Part shown: positions 4,470-5,016 of the stretch, one piece after another
How the letters are laid out: every line of letters begins with the position of its first letter
Numbering within the stretch: position 1 is the first letter of the stretch
NCBI GenBank assembly: GCA_004375885.1
Contig: SOJG01000006.1
Coordinates: 1 to 5,016 of the forward strand
Direction of reading: 5' to 3'
DNA: 5,016 bases
From: Dehalococcoidia bacterium
GTDB taxonomy: Bacteria; Chloroflexota; Dehalococcoidia; GIF9; AB-539-J10
The notes under the pieces: generated by a model
Told to the model about the DNA's origin: nothing
Database searches by the model: none
Seen by the model: the letters and a program-made list of their open reading frames with translations, nothing else
Made by a program: the position numbers and the translations under genes

Positions 4470-5016
4470 ATGGAAATAGCTGAAGCTATCAATCGCAGGA
4501 AGAGCATCAGGGCTTTTAAATCCGACCCCGTGCCCCGGGAGATTCTGAAGGAGATAATGGAGCTAGCTTTGCGCGCTCCCTCCTGGGGGAACACTCAACC
4601 CTGGGAGTTCGCTATAGTGGCCGGGAAAAAGCTAGAGGAAATAAGGCAGGCCTTTGTCGACAAAGTTGAAGAGCCGGGCAATCCAGATATTCCTCCTCCC
4701 CGCGGATTCCCTGAGCCTTACGATACCCGGCGTCGTGTTCTGGGCAGGAGAGTTCTCGAACTTAAGGGCATAAGAAGGGAGGACAAGGAGGGGAGGAAGT
4801 GGTGGTTCTTGCAGGGCTTGAGAGTGTTTGAAGCTCCGTGTGTCATCTATGTCTGCATTGACCGCTCTCTCTACGTACAGGACAACGAGTTCAATGTTTG
4901 GCCGGTATTTGACTGTGGTTTGGTAGCTGAGAACATCATGCTACTGGCTACCAAGCACGGACTGGGGACCATCGCTCAGATTCAGGCTGTCATGTATCCT
5001 GACGTGTTGAGGCAGG
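4470..5016 (+). CDS. nitroreductase-family FMN oxidoreductase, 5' part (182 codons, runs off the window)
   Basis: The frame is open from ATG 4470 to the end of the window, so the C-terminus is missing. Nitroreductase-family enzymes are FMN-binding, usually dimeric, cytoplasmic NAD(P)H-dependent reductases of varied substrates, and the substrate here cannot be read from sequence. Family features: IAEAINRRKSIRAF at residues 3-16, whose Arg/Ser positions bind FMN phosphate; RAPSWGNTQPWEF at 35-47, the APSxxNxQPW flavin-site motif; and VFDCGLVAENIMLLATKHGLGT at 146-167, the second conserved block. Between the two blocks, residues about 64-120 form a charged and Pro-rich insert (PDIPPPRGFPEPYD, then KGIRREDKEGRKWWF), of the kind seen in longer members with a lid or dimer-interface extension. 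The start is supported by an AGGAGG 11 bases upstream and by the normal N-terminus. It is separated from the upstream operon by 132 bp and may have its own promoter. Confidence 0.9.
   Translation, partial: MEIAEAINRRKSIRAFKSDPVPREILKEIMELALRAPSWGNTQPWEFAIVAGKKLEEIRQAFVDKVEEPGNPDIPPPRGFPEPYDTRRRVLGRRVLELKGIRREDKEGRKWWFLQGLRVFEAPCVIYVCIDRSLYVQDNEFNVWPVFDCGLVAENIMLLATKHGLGTIAQIQAVMYPDVLRQ

Overview
The window is an ordinary-looking stretch of bacterial chromosome with moderate G+C content. It carries six protein genes and no RNA gene, insertion sequence, CRISPR array or phage gene that I can see. The organism is uncertain. The mix of genes, the basic single-helix membrane protein beside a Xer-type recombinase, GTG starts and apparently leaderless promoters would fit a Chloroflexota (Dehalococcoidia-like) genome, but this is a low-confidence guess from memory and no marker gene here settles it.

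Layout from left to right: (1) a complete DUF72/YecE-family gene on the + strand (2-733). (2) uvrC on the - strand (699-2519), converging on the DUF72 gene so that the two coding ends overlap by 35 bp. (3) A 66-bp AT-rich divergent intergenic region (2520-2585) with a recognisable -10 box facing each way. (4) A likely + strand operon: a XerC/XerD-like tyrosine recombinase (2586-3434), an 81-residue basic protein with one C-terminal membrane helix (3434-3679, sharing one base with the recombinase stop), and an L-isoaspartyl protein methyltransferase (3702-4337). (5) A 132-bp spacer with a small hairpin, a weak promoter candidate and a good Shine-Dalgarno. (6) The first 182 codons of a nitroreductase-family gene that runs off the right edge.

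Biologically these are maintenance functions: nucleotide excision repair (UvrC), probable site-specific recombination (Xer-like), repair of aged proteins (PCMT) and a flavin oxidoreductase. No single pathway links them. I do not see a clear new system. The points most worth a second look are: the recombinase departs from the Xer catalytic consensus (Gln where the first active-site His is expected, a shortened catalytic-Lys hairpin and a clipped C-terminus); uvrC and the recombinase gene appear to be transcribed divergently as nearly leaderless mRNAs; the methyltransferase lacks the usual Gly-Asp-Gly motif; and there is a perfect 8-bp GC-rich hairpin inside the small membrane-protein gene.
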